The notes beneath the pieces were generated by a model that saw only the letters and a list, made by a program, of their open reading frames with translations, did not search any database and was not told the DNA's origin. Source: Armigeres subalbatus (lineage: Eukaryota; Arthropoda; Insecta; Diptera; Culicidae). Taken from it: a stretch of 64,000 nt of DNA. Both the position numbers and the translations under genes were made by a program. The stretch lies in contig NC_085141.1 in NCBI RefSeq assembly GCF_024139115.2, forward strand, positions 216,603,783 to 216,667,782. Reading direction: 5' to 3'. Shown piece by piece: positions 1-10,838 of this stretch; position 1 is the first letter of the stretch, and each line of letters begins with the position of its first letter.

Positions 1-860
1 ATACGGTATGCAGAGTATCCGGTCCGATGACCGGTCTATACATTTCCTCCCTTCCTACCTGAGCGTTCATGTCACCGATGACGATTTTGACGTCCCGCAG
101 TGGGCATCCATCGTATGTCTGCTCCAGCTGCGCATAGAACGCTTCTTTCTCGTCGTCGGATCTCCCTTCGTGTGGGCAGTGCACGTTGATGATGCTATAG
201 TTGAAGAAACGGCCTTTTATCCTCAGCTTGGACATCCTTGCGTTGATTGGCTGCCACCTAATCACGCGTTGGCGCATCTTTCCCAGCACTATGAAGCCGG
301 TTCCCAGCTCGTTGGTGGTGCCACAGCTTTGGTAGAAGGTAGCCGCTCGATGCCCGCTTTTCCACACTTTCTGTCCTGTCCAGCAGATTTCCTGCAGCGC
401 TACGACATCGAAGTTGCGGGGATGTAATTCATCGTAGATTATCCTGTCGCAACCTGCGAAGCCTAGCGACTTGCAGTTCCATGTTCCAAGCTTCCAATCG
501 TGATCCTTTATTCGTCGCCTAGGTCGTTGCCGAGTCGTATTATCTTCTATGTCGTTCGTAATAGTTGTTTTTAAAGGCGGCTTATTGGGCCTGCGCAAAC
601 CTCCTGTCTCGTCGGAGGGCCGTCGTGTCAGGGCTGTTTAGCGTCCCACCTAACACCAGGACTTGGGCTTGTGCGCTTTGAGCGGCACACGGTCGCTTTG
701 GCGGAGCCTACTTGCGGATTCATGCAGCATTTTATAGAGGTTTAACAGGGCCCACTGTCAAACCCCACCACATCCTAGGCAGGCGCCACAACTCGCAGAT
801 GGCCTGGGGAGGGATCGTCAGGCCCTTGGACATAGTCCCTGCTGCCCCCAAGTTAATTAG
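1..860 (-). mobile_element. 5' part of a non-LTR retrotransposon (APE-type endonuclease), cut by the window edge
   Basis: Read on the minus strand, a frame with no stop runs from about 515 to the window edge. It encodes an apurinic-like endonuclease: a start-of-domain WNCKSL motif, the catalytic-type LQE, and a GDMNAQVG motif near the edge. The protein resembles the insect entries named craniofacial development protein 2-like. These are non-LTR endonucleases of the RTE or Loner type; I cannot fix the clade. The stretch about 520-860 looks like its 5' leader. The RT part would lie to the left of the window. The element at 34380-37580 has a clearly related endonuclease on the same strand. The plus-strand 139-residue ORF over this region is only its antisense shadow. 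Confidence 0.8.
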
Positions 861-884
861 TTATTTATAGCTGATAAGAAAATT

Positions 885-1040
885 ATTTTGAGCTTTTTAG
901 TGGAATGTCTTCACTTGTCATAAGACGAGTTAGTACAATCCCATTGAATTCCACCACTTAAAGTGGTGGAATTCAATGGGATTGTACTAACTCGTCTTAT
1001 GACAAGTATTTATAGCTTTTATTTAGTCTGTCGAAACAAA
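885..1040. repeat. Foldback MITE with a perfect 95 bp palindrome
   Basis: Positions 913-959 and 961-1007 are exact reverse complements (47 bp arms) around a single A at 960. The stretch just left, ending in a TGGAATGTCTTC motif, recurs reversed at about 50030-50045, so this belongs to a dispersed family with a remnant near 49850-50045. Confidence 0.85.
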
Positions 1041-1569
1041 ACTAAAAAAAAATCAGTGTCCATCGAATTCCCGGTTATTTCCCGGTTCTTCCGGTTTTCC
1101 CCGGACCCTGCATAGGCCATTTGACCTTGAGCTTGATTGTCTGCCAGTACACAGAGAATCCTTGCATAGAGAACCAACCAACAGATGTTTGCTTGGGACT
1201 AGCACTCATCTTCAATGTACAAGTACGGGAGATCTCATTTGTCTCAATGTAGAGAAGAGGGAGGAAATGGTGACGTAATCACTCGCCCACTTGCAAGCCG
1301 AATATACCTCTGCACTTTCCACGAGTTCATGCGGAATTTGTTGGAATTTTTGGGTTAGGTTCGAGGGGCAGAGGTTCGTCTTGGTTAACGAGGTGCTAAT
1401 GTGACAGATAGGAGAAAGCAACTAATAGAATTTCTTATTGGATATAGGAAAATGAGCTTTTTTTGTTCAATTCCAATTCTAGCAGTTACTACTAGAATAG
1501 TTAAGTTGAAAGTATGGTATGGAAGTCCATTTCCAGTTTAGCGATTGCTAGAACATGAGAAATATAGAG
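1041..1569. other. No feature recognised
   Basis: Mixed-composition stretch without a convincing exon. The 69-residue minus-strand ORF at 1212-1421 has no recognisable motif and I do not call it a gene. Confidence 0.5.
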
Positions 1570-1574
1570 AAAGA

Positions 1575-1690
1575 TCCAAAGTAGGAGAATGGAACGGACC
1601 TGGGATTGAATCCATGACCTCCTGCTTATGAGGCAGAAGCAGTAGCCATATGACTACCAAACCCGTTTCAGTGGCCACCCTGCATAAGCC
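1575..1690 (-). mobile_element. tRNA-derived SINE fragment
   Basis: On the minus strand there is a box-A-like TGGTAGTCATATGG and, about 40 bp on, a box-B-like GGATTCAATCC. Between them lies an anticodon-arm-like stretch (CTTCTGCCTCATAAGCAG). The arms do not fold as a functional tRNA, and the sequence runs on past the tRNA-like part, so a SINE head is the best reading. Confidence 0.6.
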
Positions 1691-1789
1691 ATTTAACAAA
1701 AAACTCTCTTATAATTCGGATTATGTTAACTTGTATAATACCATATACACAAAATATGATCATTATTAAGATTCACACTAACTATATTT

Positions 1790-2553
1790 CTCGGCTACTT
1801 TTTCAAAACGGCGTATGTCACAAATTGTAAACATACCCGTTTTCAACAGCATATGGCATCAAATTCATCTAAAAATGTGTATATCTTCAAAGCTACATGA
1901 AAATGTGTTTTTAAAAATGTAAATCAATTTTTTGCAAAACGGTGTAACATCATTGTTGAAAATATTGCACATACACCGCTTAGCAGAAAATGTACTTTAA
2001 AAAGTTTTTTCGAACAACTAATTAGTTTGAAACGTGCGTCTGCTTGTACTTTTTCATCACTGATTTCAAAATTAAGCATGTTGCTTAAATATTCTTATTT
2101 TCGTTAAGAAAAACATTTTACGTTGTTTTTCTGCAGCAAATGTTGTTACGTCGTGTTGTAAGTGTTGCAATTTTTTGTCGCATGTGCGTGAAACGTTTCA
2201 ACTTGACGCAACATTTCGACGTATCAACAATGCAGCGTACGGAGCAGCGTAACATTTCGACGAAAGTAGCATGACCTCGGTCATGCTGACGTATCAAAAC
2301 GACGTATGTGATTTATCTGTTGCAAAACGTTGTAACATATATTTTTATCAAAATAACTGAAATGTTCACACGCAGTGCAGATTTCAGGGTCAGTGACGAT
2401 GAACCTTTTCATAATGTATCGTTGAGGTGTATTCAATTGCAATAAAAATGATTAGTTTCTAAATAGGAATAAAAATGAAATCTGAAAACTTTCAAGCTCA
2501 TTTTCTCAGCTTGATCAAAATGTTACATACGCCGATTTGAAAAAGTTATCGAG
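1790..2553. mobile_element. Non-autonomous terminal-inverted-repeat element
   Basis: The left end (1790-1822) and right end (2521-2553) are imperfect reverse complements. Both carry the core TTTTTCAAA-CGGCGTATGT. The interior is AT-rich with no coding potential. The outer motif is shared with several other hairpin elements in this window (12581, 26441, 56612). Confidence 0.7.
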
Positions 2554-3147
2554 ATTTGATGATTTAAACACGTTTATCGACGATGTATTTTGATGTTTTG
2601 GTGAAAATTTGCACGGTGTAGAAAAGTGTATAAGTATGTGTTACATTAGTAAAGACATCATTTAGAATAGTAATATTTTTTACATATTTGCTTTAAAGTG
2701 TAGAAATTAAAATGTGTTAGTAGAGCTTATTTGACTCTCCAGCTAAATTTCTAACATCCTACTCCAAATTCCCATCTTTTTCAATGATATCTTTAATTTT
2801 TGTTTCTGCTTATTTTTATGGCTTTCTGATACCTTAGCAATTAAATTGAAGTAAGTTTAACAAAACAGGTGTAAAGAATGGCTATTGGATCACATGAAAA
2901 ATCTCACTGTCCGGACCCGGGGGACAGATACCGGATACAGAAATTGATTTTGCATCACAGTTTAATTATATATCGAACAAATCATTCCGTTATAAAATGA
3001 TAAAAATATGGCTAACTGAGAGAGAGCTCTCGATACTACACATAAATTTAATGTATACTGTCGTCATGCAACAAGAAAATCTTCGACAAGACAAAAACAA
3101 TCAACGTAGGCGCCACCTGAAAAGACTAAATCTTGTTTTGCGTGTTA
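2554..3147. other. AT-rich stretch, no feature recognised
   Basis: No ORF, splice-compatible exon or long repeat was seen here. Confidence 0.5.
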
Positions 3148-3838
3148 TTGTGTTTATTGTTCAATAATGCACTCGAAGGCGCTATTAGGATATCTGGCGT
3201 GCAGAGGAACGGCACTATCATCACAGGATAGGTTAGGTTTAACCATTAACTCTACCAAGACAAAGTACATGGTTGCAGGTAGAGATAGGGGAAGAGAGGT
3301 GCTTGATGGGGATGTGTTTAAAGTTGTTGTAGAATTTGTTTACCTTGGAACGCCTATGACATGTGACAATGACGTTTCCCGTGAAGTGATAAGACGTATT
3401 GCTGCTGCGAATAGGGCCTTTTACGGATACGTTACCAGCTTAGGTAACATGCAGACGGAAACGAAATTTGCTCTATGCAAAACTCTGATTCTACCAGTGG
3501 CCCTTTAGAGACATGAAGCATGGACATTAAAAGAGGCGGACAGGAGAGCTTTCGGGGTTTTCGAGCGAAAAGTGCTGCGTACAATACTCGGAGGGAAACT
3601 AGAAAATGGTGTGTGGCGCAGACGCATGAGTCATGAGCTGTATCAAGTACACCCAGGTACACAAAAAATTCACAAAGCTGTAAAAGTTCAGGTTAACCGA
3701 GAAATTAATGAATTCCAACCGCGTAAAAAAAACCTGGGTGTATACAAAGAAGAAAATATTGCGAATCGTATAAAATACGGCAGACTTCAGTGGGTCACTT
3801 AGTGCGAATGTCGGAAGAAAGAATAACGAAAGCAATAT
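3148..3838 (+). pseudogene. Non-LTR reverse transcriptase fragment, left piece
   Basis: The fragment opens with the RT stretch corresponding to 'NKALEGAIRRAGVQRSG' of the better copy at 50750-51800. It then jumps straight to 'GLTINSTKTKYMVAG', so about 40 residues that include the FADD catalytic motif are deleted. The thumb and C-terminal region follow (EFVYLGTPMTCDND, RRIAAANRAFYG, ENGVWRRRMSHELYQ) with a stop near 3506 and frameshifts. The frame is cut at 3838 by an inserted element and resumes at 7080. The family is the same as at 48125-51809 (RTE/Loner type). The copy is dead. Confidence 0.85.
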
Positions 3839-4084
3839 CAGGGCTGGTAGCGATAAATGCCGTTCAAAATAGTGACTTAGTGACCAACGATGACGAAAAA
3901 AGTGACCAAATAGTGACTTTCAGAAACAGAAAAAGTGACCAAATAGTGACTTTTATATGAAGTACTAACCAGGTAGTGAGCATTCGTATTGTTACTGAGT
4001 AACTCGTAGTAGATCGAAAACTAGGGATATCATGTTTTTTTCAAATCTTCATTAGAATGCTATCAGAAATCAAGAGAAGACAAA

Positions 4085-4260
4085 AATTACAAAATCATGA
4101 GGATTACTACTGCTAGCCGTGTGCATCTTCATCGTAACTAGGGAGAGGATGGATCTTAGCAGGGGACAACCGACTTGGCGATACCATCATAAATACCACA
4201 GAGTTGGATATTGAGGAAGGTATACGTTGGGACATCCAGAGGCTAGCAATATGACCATGG
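4085..4260 (-). repeat. Dispersed repeat shared with 54300-54400
   Basis: The stretch around 4095-4135, with AAATCATGAGGATTACTACT, reads as the reverse complement of part of 54325-54360. The parent element was not identified. Confidence 0.45.
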
Positions 4261-4929
4261 TAAACCTTATTCCGTAACACACGGGAGCAGGTAACGAGTT
4301 ACAAGTTGTTACACTAAACCATGCTTATAATTTGAACAACGATTTTGAAGCAAGTTCTACAGCATTGTGGTAATAAAGTTTAACATGAGTTCGAAGTTTT
4401 TCGTGAAACTGCAGTTTGTGTATGAAAAAGGCAGAATGAAGTATAACAAAGTTTGCGCTCCTTTTACTATCGATCAAAAAATATTTTCTCGTCAAAATAT
4501 ATTCCCAGAAGATTCACCATATATAGATGATTCAGCTGTAAGACAGTATGAAAAAGTGCCAGAACGATGTTTTGGATTGGGCTTTCGCTAATTTTTATGT
4601 AGTTAGACGTGTGAATATTGGTTTTGGCACGTTGAAAAATTAACACGGTTTTTCGGCAAAAAAAATAAAATGTTCTAATAAATTACAAGACAGACAATTA
4701 TTTGGAATCACAAAGCTTATGAATCTTTATAAGAAAAAAATGTTTAAAAAAAACTTAAAGTATCCAAAATTATGATGACGTTTTTAAAATACGATACGAA
4801 ATAACATTTTTAATTGAAACAAATTTAAATACATATAGAGTCCATTTGCCATTTGTTTTTTCGAGACCCTGATCTCGGTTTCATTAAAAACATTAACTCA
4901 TATATAACAAGAATTTTACCGAACCTAAG

Positions 4930-5470
4930 TTTCCTAAGTTTCAAGTTTCGTAAAATGTGATCCAAAATCTTGAATTTGATGCAGAAATTGCTTTGGAAAA
5001 ATCTGAATTTTTTTTAAAGAAATTTCAACGGAAGTTGATTTTCTGTGGAAAACATAGTGAAAATTTCTAGGATTTTTTTTCAGAAATTGTGCAGAAAATG
5101 CTTAAATCCTTGTGAAATCTTTCTCCAGGAGTTCAAATGGAAATTCCAACAGAAATCCGATGGCGAATGTCAGCACAAAAACTTCCGGAAATTCTTTCAT
5201 ACCATAAATTCAAGGCAGAATATTTTGTAGACATTCCTGCTGTCTCTTTCTGAAATTTCCGCTGAAACTGCATGTCAATTACTATAAAAACTTCTCTGCG
5301 AATACTTGAAAAAAAAATCTCCTTCAAATACAAGCTGATTTTTTAATGAACTCCGGTAGAAATCTTTTTGAGAATTCCTGTAGATATTGTTTGGTGAATT
5401 CCTAAGAAAAACCTTCCGAAAATTATTTCCCAAATTTAAGGCGGAATTTTTACGGAATTTTACATAAAGA
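4930..5470. repeat. Degenerate AAATTCC-type low-complexity repeat
   Basis: Irregular reiterations of short GAAATTCC/GGAATTT-like words. The same kind of sequence occurs at 19190-19580. Short ORFs here are by-products of this composition. Confidence 0.5.
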
Positions 5471-5720
5471 TTTATGCGGTCATCGCTACAGAAACTACAG
5501 TGAAAGTTCCTCTAAGAGAAACAAAGTTAGGAAGCTTTTTATAACGAAGGTAGATTTTTCTCTAGATACAGGCAACTTACCCAACTTAGGAAGTAGTGCG
5601 CTGGATTCGCCTAAGAAGCGCAGATAAAACTTCGGAAGAAAGTTCGGTTCGGAAGTCCCGATGTCCGAATTCTAATGTGGTGCTACGCCGACAATACCAT
5701 GCTGTGTGGTTCGTCGTAGA
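5470..5720. repeat. Dispersed segment shared with 55380-55670
   Basis: Phrases such as GAAAGTTCGGTTCGGAAGTC and CAGATACAGGCAA-like wording occur in the same order and orientation in both places, with scattered substitutions and a roughly 30 bp deletion here. The origin is unknown. Confidence 0.6.
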
Positions 5721-5758
5721 GGGGTTAATCAATCAGAAACCAAGAAATATCTCGGAAT

Positions 5759-5952
5759 TAGGGGGAAAGACGGCTTTGGCAGGTTTTGTTCTATTATTGG
5801 CAGGGGGGTTGTTATGTCTGACTTTGCTCAAATTTTGCCTAAACATTCTTTGCATATCAAAGAACATTGTGGCCAAATTTCATAAAATTTGGCCGACAAA
5901 AACCCCCCTGCCAATAATAGAACAAAACCTGCCAAAGCCGTCTTTCCCCCTA
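5759..5952. mobile_element. Mariner-like hairpin MITE, copy 1
   Basis: The outer sequence TAGGGGGAAAGACGGC is repeated exactly inverted at the right end, and arms of about 50 bp flank a short loop. The ends are bounded by TA, as expected for Tc1/mariner insertion. A second copy is at 47931-48120. Confidence 0.8.
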
Positions 5953-6227
5953 TGTCAAAATTGACGTGACAAAAAAACCAACTTAATTCACCGAGTAATG
6001 ATACTGCCTTTCTCGTATTTAGTCAAGACACCAACCTTATATGACGCTTGTATGGCTCGAATCGATGTACCATTTTCTTTATAACTTTCAAACGCAACCG
6101 TCGATCTTTATCAAATTCAATAGTGATCAACTAGGTTTTGCCCTCTGTCTAATAAAACTTGTTGAGAGAAAATCGGTTAAGTATTACTATATGAAAAGTT
6201 GTCTAATGTTTTTCTTAGCTTTTGTGC

Positions 6228-6267
6228 ACACACATACGCACACACATACACACACACATACACACGG
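6228..6267. repeat. CA/ACACAT microsatellite
   Basis: Alternating CACACA and CATACA units over about 40 bp. Confidence 0.9.
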
Positions 6268-6719
6268 ACAGACAGACATGTGCTCAGTTCGTTGAGCTGA
6301 GTCGATTGGTATATGACACTATGGGTCTCCGGGCCTTCTATGAAAAGTTCGTTCTTGGAGTGAAATGATAGCCTTTCGGTACAACTTTGTTGTACGAGAA
6401 AGGCAAAAATGAATATTCAGAAACGATGAAAAATGACAACAAGTGAAGTTCTTACCCTTATAATGCTTGTTAAACGAGTGCTCAAGAGTATAATGCATTC
6501 AATAATGGCTTGGAAATATCCAAAAAAAATGAGTAAGCATAGACTTCAAATGTGTACAACAACATTTTGCTATCGAAAACAAAATTCTACGCTCCCTATT
6601 TATTAAATTTCTACCCAAAACTAAATCCGCGCGAAGTCTCAACCGTTATGTAAATCCGCATCAAATCCGCGAGAATAGCAAAAACCGCGAAATCCCGTAG
6701 TCGTAACAATCCTGCGCTT

Positions 6720-6830
6720 TATATACGGCGTTCCCTAAACGTATGCCCAAACTTCGCTGTGTGGTCTCTCTGTGTCTCTCGAACCCGAAGTCCATGGTTC
6801 GAACCCATTCTGCCTTTCATAAGACGGCCT
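6720..6830 (+). mobile_element. tRNA-derived SINE fragment
   Basis: A box-B-like GGTTCGAACCC lies at about 6797-6807, preceded by a box-A-like TGTGGTCTCTCTG. The surrounding sequence does not fold as a tRNA. Confidence 0.5.
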
Positions 6831-7079
6831 TGGAGCAATTTTTCAAATTTTATATATTTTGCTAACAGATTTACAACCAAATCAAAGGTTGATGATAATG
6901 GTAGATACAAATGATTTTTATTTTTTTTTTAACAAACGGTGGTGCGAAAATAGTGACTTTAGTGACCATTTTCTGAAAAATAGTGACTTTAGTGACTTTT
7001 GGATGCAAATAGTGACTTTTTAGTGACTAGGCTCAAAATAGTGACCAAGTCACTAAAAAGTGACTTGCTACCAGCCCTG

Positions 7080-7235
7080 CAATATTCAACAGGGAACCAG
7101 ATAGGGGCCGGCGACTTCGTGGAAGGCCACGAACACGCTGGCTGCACGCGGTGGAATCGGACCTGGGGATCCTGAACGTTCGGGGAAACTGGAGGAACAT
7201 CGCCCAAGACCGACGATTATGGAGCTCCTTCTAAT
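7080..7235 (+). pseudogene. Non-LTR reverse transcriptase fragment, right piece
   Basis: Continues the frame broken at 3838. The C-terminal motifs NREPDRGRRLRGRPRTRWLH and NWRNIAQDRRLWSS match the C-terminus at 51640-51806. It ends at a stop near 7231, followed directly by a minisatellite. Confidence 0.85.
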
Positions 7236-7239
7236 GTTG

Positions 7240-7740
7240 AAAGGACGCTTCTCAGTCCCTAGAAAGGATGCTTTCAAGCCTCTTGAAAGAATAATACCGA
7301 AACCTTGAAAAGAAAGCTTCCGAGCCTTTTGAAAGGACCTCTCCAAGCATCCTGAAAGGAGGCTTTCGAGCATCTTTCAAGGAGGCTTCCAAGTATTATG
7401 AAGGCCTGATCGCCTCTTAGCACTCGTGTTTCTTGAAAGAAGGTTTTCTAGCCCTCTTCGAGCATCAAAGGAGGCTTCCGAGCCTCTTGAAAGGAGACTT
7501 CCAAACCTCCTTAAAGGAGGCTTCCAAGTCTCATGAAGGGAGGCCCTCAAGCCTCTTAACCTCTTGAAGAGAGTCTTCCGAGTTTCCTGAAAGAAGGCTT
7601 CCAAGCCTCATGAAAGGAGACTTTCGAGTCTCATGAAAAGAGGCTTCCAACTCTCATGAAAGGATCCTTCCAAGTCTCTTGCTACGTAGCTACTGAGTTT
7701 TCCAGAAAAAGGCATTAATGTATCCCGAATGGAGGCTTTC
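7240..7740. repeat. Minisatellite, about 24-28 bp unit
   Basis: Variable tandem copies of a unit like GGAGGCTTCCAAGCCTCTTGAA, about twenty in all, with substitutions and length changes. The unit contains a short inverted repeat (GGCTTCC/GAAGCC-like), so the array reads similarly on both strands and produces ORFs on both. Confidence 0.85.
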
Positions 7741-7844
7741 GCCTTAAGATTCTTAATTTCAGTTCAGAAATATATTCTTAACATATTATTCTACATTTTG
7801 TCTCAATTAGGTACATTGCATTGAAGATTTTTGAAATTCGTTTA

Positions 7845-8115
7845 TCCGACGTTTTGTCCTTTTGATCTTTTGTCCCACAACCCTTCATATAGCTGGGTGT
7901 CATAAGCAGGATTCAGAAGTCGAAAAGTACATGTACCCCAGGTTAAAAACCGCTGCCCTAGACTAAATGTAATGTACCAAAAAATACGTTTACGGAATTT
8001 GACCGATGGACCAAAATATAAAACGAAACCTCGTCGTATCCCACAATAGTCACCACCGCGACGTTTCTGTCGGGGTACATACAGAGGAAACGTCTGGTAT
8101 TTTGATTTATGCAAT
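7845..8115. repeat. Dispersed repeat shared with 19935-20062
   Basis: The core TGGACCAAAAT followed by AAACCTCGTC and a C-rich stretch occurs in both places. The parent element was not identified. Confidence 0.5.
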
Positions 8116-8141
8116 TCAGCAGAAGATTAAAAATAAAGCAT

Positions 8142-8634
8142 GATTTTTTAAACGACTTATGTATCAATTAATTCAAGAAATCCTTTGAAGTTGGTTAAAA
8201 CGGTTTTAAAACTAAACCATTTTCAAATAGTTTTTCCACAGGCATTGCATTATGCCACGTACATAATAAGCGTGCTTCACATCATAGCTCAATTCATTCA
8301 AATTTCTCGTAAAAAATGATGCTACATGCTACAGATAAATCACTGCAGATTGATTGGTTTTTCACAGTGCGTGTTTGACAAAACTGCAGCTTTGTTTTAT
8401 ATTGCTTTTTTATTACATAGGTCACTTTTAGTTCCCATATGAGTTCTCACATGCGACGTATGTAACAATCAGACCTCAAAAAGAGACATTTTTGAGATAC
8501 GTCGATTCGTAAAAGCATTTTAAGATCTAAAAACCAGTAAAAGCAATGCGTTTTATAGAGTCGCTTGTGATTGTCACATTGTAATCAAAACCTCGTTCTG
8601 TTTAACTTTGTTACATAGAACGGTATGAAAATTT
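8142..8634 (-). mobile_element. TIR element, degraded second copy of the 26816-27354 family
   Basis: Read on the minus strand, this matches the element at 26816-27354 across its length. Shared landmarks include AATAAGCGTGCTTCAC and AGAAATCCTTTG-like stretches. Its terminal repeats have drifted (AAACGACTTATG on the left, ACATAGAACGGTATGAAAA on the right). Confidence 0.65.
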
Positions 8635-9534
8635 ATGGTTGAAATATGTTTTATGGTAGACTTTTATCGTATTATAGAGCCTAACCATAATTTGGCGTTG
8701 CAGAAATAAGTGATATTAGATGCACGCAGTCGGGGATTTCCTGAACCTGATTGATTTGTCATACTTAGTTTGCTGCTTACCAAAATTAAAATGATTTATG
8801 AACTTCTAGTTGAGGCTATTATTTTAATTTTTGATTGATTCATAAACAAAAATTATTTACTTTTATTTTTATAATTACAAATCAAAGCGTCTGAGCATTC
8901 TAATATAATCAACAAGCGAATAACTTAAGAATTGTTTACACGAAAAGTAAAATGTTTTTTTGCGTGGAATTGTTAAAATAACAGTTTTTTACTTAAATTC
9001 TTTTGCAAAATCTTTCTAAAAATCACAACGATCAACCATATTTTTTATTAAAAAGTTTTAATAAATATTTCTTTTTCTTTTAACTTCTTTTCTGTGATTT
9101 TTTTAATGTTTGTTACAATTTCATCACATGAATCTAAAAATATTTCATTTCAGTATTAAACAAAAAAATTGTCTCGCACTTATCTTTTGTATTAAACAGA
9201 CAAAAAATAAAGTTTTTCCTAATTTATTCTCAAGTTTGAACAAATGCACAAGTAAGGCAAATTACCTACCTGTGGTGTAACAAGCAAATTATGCATACGA
9301 ATTAATCATTCCCATTATCTGTTCAAAGAACGAATAAAAATGCATCGAATTGATTAAAAAAATGATAAATCAAAACACAATTTATCCTCACAAAGTGCAC
9401 CCAGCTCTCATTACGGACCATCCGCTACAGATAAGCGCGGAATGCCTTTAACGGAGTCAACTTCATTCTCCTCGGTAGAACGCATCGCAGAAAACTGCCA
9501 ACAAAGCCGTAACGAATAGAAATAAAATGGATAC
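8635..9534. other. AT-rich intronic sequence of the minus-strand gene
   Basis: If the exons at 9535-10264 are real, this is their downstream intron on the minus strand. No further exon was recognised down to the window start. Confidence 0.4.
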
Positions 9535-9740
9535 CTGTTTTTCTGCTTTTGGTGTTACTGTTGCCGCACCTCCAAGAGTCCCTACTCCTGGCGCAACAGC
9601 CGAATCGCCCTCCACCGGCGGGACTGGTGATCCGATTGGTGGCAATGGCTTCGGGAGGGTAACGGCTTCAACTTCTCGATTTTTCTTCCGGATCACAAAG
9701 GCGGTAATCGAATGCGATAAACTGGGCGAGCCTAAACCTC
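9535..9740 (-). CDS. Second coding exon of an unidentified protein
   Basis: Minus strand, 206 nt. The acceptor (CACAG at the 9741 side) joins in phase to exon 1, because one leftover G plus GA makes a glycine codon. The exon ends in phase 0 at a GTATCC donor. It contributes 69 residues: a basic stretch (VIRKKNREVE), then proline- and glycine-rich low-complexity sequence (LPKPLPPIGSPVPPVEG). The acceptor is a tandem CAGGAG (NAGNAG type), so a form shorter by one glycine is possible. The polypyrimidine tract is weak, which lowers confidence. No domain is recognised. The plus-strand ORF over the same bases is its shadow. Confidence 0.55.
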
Positions 9741-10053
9741 CTGTGATTCAGAGCCCACAATTTTCAGTGACAGTCAAGTCGGTGTGGCGATTGCCGGACG
9801 ATATCGGAAGCATACAGAAAACGAAAACAAAAATTACATAATTAGGTGCAAATCTTCACTCTCGTGTCAACTGAATGACATTTTTTCGTTCGGAACACAA
9901 AACTCCGAGATTAGCACATTGCAATCTTTGACAGTGGGAGCTAAATGAAAATGGAAGCACCACGAGAGCAAGCAATCAGCACTGTCTTGCTACCATGAAC
10001 CGAAAGCAAAAAAAAGGGAATGTCGTGGATAGGAATAAAATGAAATCGATTAC

Positions 10054-10264
10054 CGTTCTCACTACGGGTGGCGTCCTCGTCGAATCCAGCGAAATCGTCT
10101 TCATCACTATCACACTCTAACAGACGATGTTTGCGCTTTTCACTACCGCCTCCGTGACCAATTCCTCCTGCGCTACTGCTGCTAGTTCCAGTTGTTCCTC
10201 CGGACACCCCGAGCGATTTCGGCTGGTACTGGTCCCGAAAGTGCAGCTTATGTTGCTGTGCCAT
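10054..10264 (-). CDS. First coding exon of an unidentified, probably nuclear protein
   Basis: Minus strand, 211 nt. ATG at 10264 starts a 70-residue stretch ending at a GTAATC donor (10053), phase 1. The residues include a Ser/Gly/Thr-rich run around 21-40, a basic KRKHR patch (43-47) and an acidic cluster CDSDEDDFAGFDED (51-64). Composition and charge pattern look like real protein rather than repeat sequence, and exon 2 continues the frame exactly. A disordered N-terminus of a nuclear protein is my inference; I do not recognise the family. Later exons would be on the minus strand below 9500 or outside the window. Confidence 0.6.
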
Positions 10265-10838
10265 TGCCGCACCAATACACGCTCCGAACGGTTCAACGAT
10301 TCTGTTTGTCCGCCGTAGGGTGATACCTCAATCCGGCCACACGGGACCAACACAAATGCACTACAAACGCAAGTGAGTACTTGCAAAACTGCACTATTTT
10401 TTTTAATCGTGGAACTGATCCGGATTCCTGCACTATATTCGATATTATTCTTCTAAATTGATCACACCATGAAAATACTAACAACCGCTAATAATACTTA
10501 AGCTATCACTAGTTTTGGATTGTTATTTTGGTTCCACGCTCCACTTTTTATTATTCTTCACTCCTCTGCTTTGAATGCTTCTACCCAAATTCTAGCATGA
10601 ATTCGATTCAAACATGCCCAAGACGATAGGTTGTAGGTGTGTGTATTATAGGATAGCATAAAAAGTGAAACAGATGCAGTGTAACCAGAATGCGTACAAA
10701 TGGTACAGATTGCCTTAATTCATCTACATATTTGAAATCCGGTCGACTATACACCCTCAGAAACAATAACTTATAACGCCAGCGCTGATTTTCATACAAA
10801 ATAGTTATGCATGAGGATCAAAATCTCGATTATATTTA
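10265..10838 (-). promoter_or_regulatory. Likely 5' UTR and promoter region of the minus-strand gene
   Basis: The sequence upstream of the ATG (10265 to about 10500) is more GC-balanced than the rest and free of repeats recognised elsewhere in the window. No TATA box or initiator stands out, so the transcription start cannot be placed. Confidence 0.35.

Larger units (their letters stand above)
3839..7079. mobile_element. hAT-like TIR element with AGTGACT subterminal repeats, copy 1
   Basis: The ends are CAGGGCTGGTAGC at 3839 and its exact reverse complement ending at 7079. The duplicated target CAATAT lies at 3833-3838 and 7080-7085. Removing the element rejoins the interrupted RT frame on both sides. 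Both subterminal zones (about 3865-3960 and 6945-7065) carry many copies of the heptamer AGTGACT or its complement. The interior is not one coding unit. It holds degenerate repeats, a mariner-like MITE (5759-5952), a CA microsatellite and a SINE, and no transposase was found. The TIR start resembles hAT elements; a 6 bp duplication is shorter than the usual 8. Copy 2 is at 48822-50346. Confidence 0.75.

Noticed and set aside
8..427. 139-residue plus-strand ORF
   Set aside because: Exact antisense of the endonuclease reading frame on the minus strand.
1600..1670. tRNA gene
   Set aside because: Box A and B are present, but the arms do not pair and the sequence continues as a SINE.
3599..3835. 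Phe-rich minus-strand ORF as membrane protein
   Set aside because: Antisense of Lys-rich RT sequence gives Phe/Leu-rich shadows.
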